Program-made: the position numbers and the translations under genes
In this document: positions 5,229 to 9,248 of the stretch, piece by piece
Position numbering within the stretch: position 1 is the stretch's first letter
How the letters are laid out: each line of letters begins with the position of its first letter
The notes under the pieces: generated by a model
What the model was told of the DNA's origin: nothing
Database searches by the model: none
What the model saw: only the letters and a program-made list of their open reading frames with translations
Source: Prevotella sp.
GTDB lineage: Bacteria; Bacteroidota; Bacteroidia; Bacteroidales; Bacteroidaceae
Direction of reading: 5' to 3'
Assembly (NCBI GenBank): GCA_021636625.1
Contig: JAJWLX010000094.1
Location: forward strand, 1-9,248
Length of the DNA stretch: 9,248 nt

Positions 5229-7574
5229 CTATTTCTTCAAAAGCTTCTCACTCATGTTGAGCGCAGCCTTTCTACCATCTCCCATAGCGAGGATTACGGT
5301 AGCGCCACCTCTTACGATGTCGCCGCCAGCATAGATTTCCTCAATAGAGCTCTGCATCTGGTCATTTACGGCAATCGTATTCTTTCTGCCGAGTTCCAAT
5401 CCCTCGATGCTCTGAGGAACGAGAGGATTAGGGCTTACACCAACTGCTACGATTACTTGGTCGCACTCCAAAGTAATGGTCTCGCCTGTAGCTTCCGGAC
5501 GGCGACGGCCGCTGGCATCTGGCTCACCAAGCTGCATCACATCCAAGACCACAGCCTTTACTGCGCCCTTCTCATCCGCCTCATATTCCTTTGGATTATA
5601 TAAGGTCATGAAGTTGATGCCTTCTTCCTTGGCATGTTTCACCTCCTCAAGTCGGGCTGGCATCTCTGCCTCCGAACGGCGATAAACCAATGTTACCTCG
5701 GCTCCCAGACGCTTAGCGGTGCGGCAGCTATCCATCGCTGTGTTTCCACCACCTACTACAACCACCTTCTTACCCAGGTTGATAGGGGTGTCGGTATGAG
5801 GGTTGGCTGCATCCATCAGGTTCACACGGGTAAGATACTCGTTGGATGACATGATGTTCAAGGCGTTCTCGCCAGGGATATTCATGAAGTTAGGAAGTCC
5901 TGCTCCCGAACCAACGAAGAATCCCCTGAATCCCTGCTCTTCCAAATTCTTCACGGAGATAGTCTTGCCCACGATGCAGTCGGTAATGAACTTCACGCCC
6001 ATCTTCTGGAGATTCTCAATCTCTACATCCACGATGGCATTAGGTAATCGGAACTCTGGAATACCATATTTCAATACACCGCCAATCTCGTGCAGAGCCT
6101 CGAATACGGTGACGTCGAATCCCTTCTTCGCCATATCGCCAGCAAAGCTCAAGCCGGAAGGACCTGAACCCACTACCGCCACCTTGATGCCGTTTGCCTC
6201 ATCGCACTCAGGCACAGAGATGTTGCCACTCTGACGCTCGTAGTCGGCAGCAAAGCGCTCCAGGTAGCCGATGGCTACGGCTGGCTCGTTCATCTTCAGA
6301 TGTACGCACTTGCTCTCGCACTGTTTCTCCTGAGGACAAACACGACCGCAAACGGCTGGTAGGGCAGAGGTGTTCTTCAGAACCTTGGCTGCGGCAAGGA
6401 ACTGCCCACGCTCGATGTTCTTGATGAAGGATGGGATGTTGATGCTCACTGGGCAACCCTCCATACAGGTAGGCTTCGGACAGTCGAGACAGCGCTTTGC
6501 CTCTGTCAAAGCCATCTCCTTGGTCAAACCGATGTTCACTTCCTCGGTGCGGGTAGTTGCACGATATACTGGGTCCAGCTCTGGCATCTTGACGCGCTCG
6601 ATAGCGGTGCGTTCCTTTGCTTTCATCGATGCACGTAACTCCTTGCGCCACTCTGCGTTACGGTCTGTCAGTTCTTCTATTGGTGCATCGGTAGGCTCCA
6701 CATCCATCGTAATGTCTGTAGTCTCCTTCTTCTTCTCTGCATCCACTGTAGCCAGATGCTCCTCGAAGTGCTCCATCTCCTCGCGCTCTACGTCCTTGAA
6801 GGTACCCATGCGCTTGAACATCTCATCCCAATCTACCTGGGCGCCATCAAACTCCGGACCATCGATGCAGACAAACTTGGTCTTTCCACCGATGGTAAGA
6901 CGGCAGGCTCCGCACATACCGGTACCATCTACCATGATGGTATTAAGCGATACATCTGTAGAAAGATTATATTTCTGGGTTAAGAGGCAGCAGAACTTCA
7001 TCATGATAGGAGGACCGATGGCGAACACCTTATCTATATGTTCCTGGTTGATGAGCTTTTCGATACCCACGGTTACTACGCCTTTCTCGCCGTAGCTTCC
7101 ATCGTCGGTCATAATGATGAGTTCATCGCTGGATGCACGCACCTCATCTTCCATGATGACGAGGTCCTTGCTTCTACCAGCAATCACGCTGAGCACACGG
7201 TTGCCTGCTGCCTTGAGTGCCTTGATGATAGGGAGCATGGGAGCTACACCTACGCCACCACCGGCACAGATCACGGTACCGAAGTTTTCGATGTGGGTAG
7301 GGTTTCCGAGTGGTCCCACCACGTCGTGAATCTCATCGCCCTCATTCAGGGCGCAGAGCTTGGTAGAGGAGAGTCCTACCTTCTGTACCACCAGTGTGAT
7401 AGTACCTTTCTCGATATCAGCATCGGCAATGGTCAGCGGCATGCGCTCGCTGTTGTTATCTACACGGATAATCACAAAGTTGCCAGCCTTGCGGCTCTTG
7501 GCGATGAGTGGAGCTTCCACATCGAAACGGAATACCTTTTCTGAGTATTGTATTTTCTTGATAATCTTGTTCAT
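5229..7574 (-). CDS. Single-chain NfnA/NfnB-like (DHOD-B NAD-binding subunit / NADPH-dependent glutamate synthase small-subunit-like) oxidoreductase
   Basis: Two enzymes usually made separately are joined in 781 aa. Residues 1-270 resemble NfnA/PyrK: an FAD-binding barrel with 'RMPLTIAD' (44-51), the NAD pocket 'GGGVGVAP' (105-112), and a [2Fe-2S] site 'DGTGMCGAC' with C221, C224 and C236, where D216 replaces PyrK's first Cys. A charged linker follows (about 262-310). Residues 310-781 resemble NfnB/GltD: two [4Fe-4S] groups (C362, C365, C370, C374 and C409, C413, C419, C423), an FAD site 'VGSGPSG' (468-474), an NADPH site 'GGGNTAMD' (608-615) and a closing 'AGGDIVRGGATV' (749-760). Nfn enzymes bifurcate electrons between NADPH, NAD and ferredoxin; the name 'glutamate synthase' reflects homology only, and no glutamine-using large subunit lies nearby. 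The chemistry is inferred. The ATG at 7574 lacks a Shine-Dalgarno site; no consensus promoter was seen. Confidence 0.93.
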   Translation of the reverse strand: MNKIIKKIQYSEKVFRFDVEAPLIAKSRKAGNFVIIRVDNNSERMPLTIADADIEKGTITLVVQKVGLSSTKLCALNEGDEIHDVVGPLGNPTHIENFGTVICAGGGVGVAPMLPIIKALKAAGNRVLSVIAGRSKDLVIMEDEVRASSDELIIMTDDGSYGEKGVVTVGIEKLINQEHIDKVFAIGPPIMMKFCCLLTQKYNLSTDVSLNTIMVDGTGMCGACRLTIGGKTKFVCIDGPEFDGAQVDWDEMFKRMGTFKDVEREEMEHFEEHLATVDAEKKKETTDITMDVEPTDAPIEELTDRNAEWRKELRASMKAKERTAIERVKMPELDPVYRATTRTEEVNIGLTKEMALTEAKRCLDCPKPTCMEGCPVSINIPSFIKNIERGQFLAAAKVLKNTSALPAVCGRVCPQEKQCESKCVHLKMNEPAVAIGYLERFAADYERQSGNISVPECDEANGIKVAVVGSGPSGLSFAGDMAKKGFDVTVFEALHEIGGVLKYGIPEFRLPNAIVDVEIENLQKMGVKFITDCIVGKTISVKNLEEQGFRGFFVGSGAGLPNFMNIPGENALNIMSSNEYLTRVNLMDAANPHTDTPINLGKKVVVVGGGNTAMDSCRTAKRLGAEVTLVYRRSEAEMPARLEEVKHAKEEGINFMTLYNPKEYEADEKGAVKAVVLDVMQLGEPDASGRRRPEATGETITLECDQVIVAVGVSPNPLVPQSIEGLELGRKNTIAVNDQMQSSIEEIYAGGDIVRGGATVILAMGDGRKAALNMSEKLLKK

Positions 7575-7667
7575 GGGCTATTAACTTTTTATGTTGAATA
7601 TTATCTGTTCTTTCTCTTTCTTGTTATTAGTTGTTATATGTTTGCTCATGGTATAGAAAATGCAAAA

Positions 7668-7706
7668 GGATAACTGCGGCCGCCTTTTGGGTAGCCGAAG
7701 TTATCC
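7668..7706 (-). terminator. Putative terminator after serS
   Basis: The arms GGATAACTGCGGC (7668-7680) and GCCGAAGTTATCC (7694-7706) pair over 13 positions with one mismatch, around a 13-base loop. In the leftward direction the stem is followed by TTTTGCATTTTC, a short U-rich tail. It lies about 60 bases past the serS stop. The weak U-tract may allow read-through into the Nfn-like gene. Confidence 0.7.
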
Positions 7707-7730
7707 TCGTACAATATGTTTTATTTTAAT

Positions 7731-7768
7731 TTTATCGAATGAATCGATGTTTTATCGAATGAATCGAA
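7731..7768. repeat. Two-copy 20-bp tandem repeat abutting the serS stop
   Basis: TTTATCGAATGAATCGA occurs at 7731-7747 and again at 7751-7767, a 20-base period. A further ATCGA follows inside the last serS codons. On the coding strand this is a run of TTCGAT-like words starting from the final Phe-Asp codons, consistent with local slippage duplication. Confidence 0.8.
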
Positions 7769-9061
7769 TTAATCGAAGTTCTTGTCGTCGAGCATCTCGA
7801 ATCCGCAGTAAGGAACCAATACCTTAGGTACGCGGATACCCTCTGGAGTCTGGTTGTTCTCCAGGATGGTTGCTACGATACGTGGCAAGGCGAGAGCAGA
7901 ACCGTTAAGGGTGTGGCAAAGCTCAATCTTCTTGTCCTCTGCATGGCGATAGCGGCAGTGGAGACGGTTAGCCTGGTAGCTCTCGAAGTTAGATACTGAT
8001 GAAACCTCCAGCCAGCGGCCCTGTGCTGCACTCCATGTCTCGAAGTCGTAGCAGATAGAAGAGGTGAAGCTCATATCACCACCGCAGAGACGGAGGATGT
8101 GGTATGGCAACTCCAGCTTCTTCAAGAGACCCTCTACGTGGTCGAGCATCTCGTTCAGACTCTCGTATGAGTGACCTGGCTTATCGATGCGTACAATCTC
8201 TACCTTGTCGAACTGGTGCAGGCGGTTCAAGCCACGAACGTCCTTACCATAGCTACCAGCCTCACGACGGAAGCAGGCAGAGTAAGCACAACGCTTGATA
8301 GGGAGATCCTTCTCATCGAGGATAACATCGCGGAAGATGTTGGTTACAGGAACCTCGGCTGTAGGGATGAGGAAGAGGTTGTCGAGATTAGCGTGATACA
8401 TCTGACCCTCCTTGTCTGGCAACTGACCTGTGCCACGACCAGAATCCTCGTTAACTACGTAAGGAGGCTGAATCTCCAGGTATCCGCTCTTGCGGGCCTC
8501 ATCGAGGAAGAATGCCTCAAGAGCACGCTGGAAGCGAGCCATCTTGCCGATATATACAGGGAAACCAGCGCCAGTGATCTTCACACCGAGGTCGAAGTCA
8601 ACGAGGTTGTACTTCTTGAGGAGATCCCAGTGGCAGAGAGCGTCTGGGCCGAGGTTAGGCTTTTCGCCGCCTTCCTTTACAACTACATTGTCAGCAGCAT
8701 CCTTACCTTCAGGAACCTGCTCGCAAGGAATGTTAGGGATTTCGAGCAACTGGTTGGTCATATCATTCTGAGCCTTCTCCATGATCTCTTCCAGAGCCTT
8801 GGCATCAGCCTTGAGCATAGCTACCTGAGCCTTAGCGCTCTCAGCTTCCTCTTTCTTGCCTTCCTTCATCAAGGCACCAATCTGCTTGGCAAACTGATTA
8901 GCCTGCTGCTTGTTGTTATCCAACTTCTGCTGAGCTTCGCGACGAATCTTGTCGTACTCCAAAACTTTCTCTACTGCCTCACGAGCATTTGGAAAATGCT
9001 TCTTTTCGAGACCTTTAACTACACGTTCAGTTTCTTCACTGATGAGTTTAAGTGTAAGCAT
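7769..9061 (-). CDS. serS: Seryl-tRNA synthetase
   Basis: SerRS is the class II synthetase that attaches serine to tRNA-Ser (and to tRNA-Sec where present), acting as a cytoplasmic dimer. The 430-aa length is normal. The N-terminal tRNA-binding coiled coil spans about residues 25-105 (charged Lys/Glu/Ala/Gln heptads). The catalytic domain follows: 'GAGFPVYIGKMARFQRAL' (164-181), 'PTAEVP' with the TxE serine-binding loop (T234, E236), motif 2 'FRREAGSYGKDVRGLNRLHQF' spread over 264-284, 'LEVSSVSNFESYQ' (351-363), and motif 3 'LNGSALALPRIVATILENNQ' (385-404). The ending 'LVPYCGFEML' is usual. All key residues are present. The ATG at 9061 gives the standard MLTLKLI start. It is preceded by an A-rich leader without a Shine-Dalgarno site and by a good promoter. 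Confidence 0.98.
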   Translation of the reverse strand: MLTLKLISEETERVVKGLEKKHFPNAREAVEKVLEYDKIRREAQQKLDNNKQQANQFAKQIGALMKEGKKEEAESAKAQVAMLKADAKALEEIMEKAQNDMTNQLLEIPNIPCEQVPEGKDAADNVVVKEGGEKPNLGPDALCHWDLLKKYNLVDFDLGVKITGAGFPVYIGKMARFQRALEAFFLDEARKSGYLEIQPPYVVNEDSGRGTGQLPDKEGQMYHANLDNLFLIPTAEVPVTNIFRDVILDEKDLPIKRCAYSACFRREAGSYGKDVRGLNRLHQFDKVEIVRIDKPGHSYESLNEMLDHVEGLLKKLELPYHILRLCGGDMSFTSSICYDFETWSAAQGRWLEVSSVSNFESYQANRLHCRYRHAEDKKIELCHTLNGSALALPRIVATILENNQTPEGIRVPKVLVPYCGFEMLDDKNFD

Positions 9062-9098
9062 AATATTTCTTTTTTATATTAATTTTCCTATTTGAAGG

Positions 9099-9131
9099 CA
9101 AAATTACAAAAAATATTTGTGATAGCGCAAA
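9099..9131 (-). promoter_or_regulatory. serS promoter (Bacteroidetes -33/-7 type)
   Basis: On the minus strand a TTTG (9131-9128) is followed 21 bases later by TAATTTTG (9106-9099), a full TAnnTTTG match. The spacing is close to that of known Bacteroides promoters. Transcription would start near 9092, giving a leader of about 30 bases before the serS ATG. It is the best promoter in the window. Confidence 0.7.
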
Positions 9132-9203
9132 AAAATGCCAACTTTTTTGCAGAGAAGGGTAGAATTAAAGTTTTTTCGTGGTTTTTATGGGGTTAAACGA
9201 AGA

Positions 9204-9230
9204 AAGCCTGCTCTAGGTATGAGCAGGCTT
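9204..9230 (-). terminator. Hairpin at the right edge, probable terminator of a leftward gene outside the window
   Basis: AAGCCTGCTC (9204-9213) and GAGCAGGCTT (9221-9230) form a perfect 10-bp stem around a 7-base loop. Read leftward, the stem is followed by TCTTCGTTTAACC, a partial U-tract; read rightward there is no clean T-run. A leftward gene ending just beyond 9248 is therefore likely. In Bacteroidales rplU-rpmA often lies upstream of serS, but that gene is not visible here. Confidence 0.65.
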
Positions 9231-9248
9231 CTATGTTGTTTGTTTGGA

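Larger units (their letters stand above)
7575..7768. other. Intergenic region between serS and the Nfn-like gene
   Basis: This 194-base gap holds, in the direction of transcription (right to left), a short tandem repeat directly after the serS stop, a terminator hairpin, and an A-rich leader of about 90 bases. In the leader, a 22-codon frame (7649-7581, minus; starts MSKHITTNNKKEKEQ) ends 6 bases before the next gene. It is Lys/Asn-rich and may be chance. I find no TAnnTTTG promoter on the minus strand. Confidence 0.6.

Noticed and set aside
7637..7644. TATGTTTG on the plus strand, a TAnnTTTG match
   Set aside because: It points toward serS on the antisense strand, has no -33 partner at a fitting distance, and no plus-strand gene follows.
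7676..7683. 8-bp palindrome GCGGCCGC
   Set aside because: It is part of the arm and loop of the serS terminator and needs no separate explanation.
8171..9082. Long plus-strand open frame (303 codons) opposite serS
   Set aside because: It is antisense to a fully conserved SerRS, is Leu-rich as expected from the complement of a coiled-coil gene, and has no promoter or ribosome site.

Overview
The window looks like a chromosomal segment of a Bacteroidales bacterium, most likely from the Prevotella/Segatella group. The evidence is the TAnnTTTG-type promoter elements, the A/T-rich leaders with few Shine-Dalgarno sites, the close similarity of MazG, RNase Z, SerRS and the fused NAD(P)H oxidoreductase to the Bacteroidales versions I know, and an ECF sigma factor paired with an anti-sigma/beta-barrel-like protein. 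All assignments come from reading the sequence; no database search was made.

Layout. At the left edge (1-50, minus) are the first 16 codons of valS. Its promoter region is back to back with that of a rightward cluster. The cluster starts with a 77-aa two-helix membrane protein, followed by two tandem related miniproteins of 39 and 34 aa. It then continues into mazG, a lipocalin-like lipoprotein and ribonuclease Z (rnz), and ends at a very strong hairpin (3170-3209). A second rightward unit (3250-5179) holds an ECF sigma factor overlapping by 8 bases with a 460-aa protein. That protein joins an anti-sigma-like cytoplasmic segment, one membrane helix, a repeat-bearing linker and an outer-membrane-barrel-like C-terminal part. 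A bidirectional terminator (5183-5225) separates it from two leftward genes: a 781-aa single-chain fusion of the NfnA/PyrK-like and NfnB/GltD-like halves of a flavin/iron-sulfur oxidoreductase, and serS. A terminator and a short tandem repeat lie between these two. The right edge holds another hairpin, which suggests that a leftward gene ends just outside the window.

How the genes fit together. Most are housekeeping: two aminoacyl-tRNA synthetases, nucleotide-pool cleaning (MazG), tRNA 3' processing (RNase Z) and redox balance (the Nfn/GltD-like fusion). The accessory features most worth a second look are the tandem miniproteins with an almost identical C-terminal half, and the in-frame 51-bp repeat array in the anti-sigma/barrel protein, in which each main unit carries a palindrome. 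The fused Nfn-like enzyme, the long MazG linker and the unclear start of the sigma factor are also notable. I see no insertion sequence, CRISPR array, tRNA, rRNA or phage gene.
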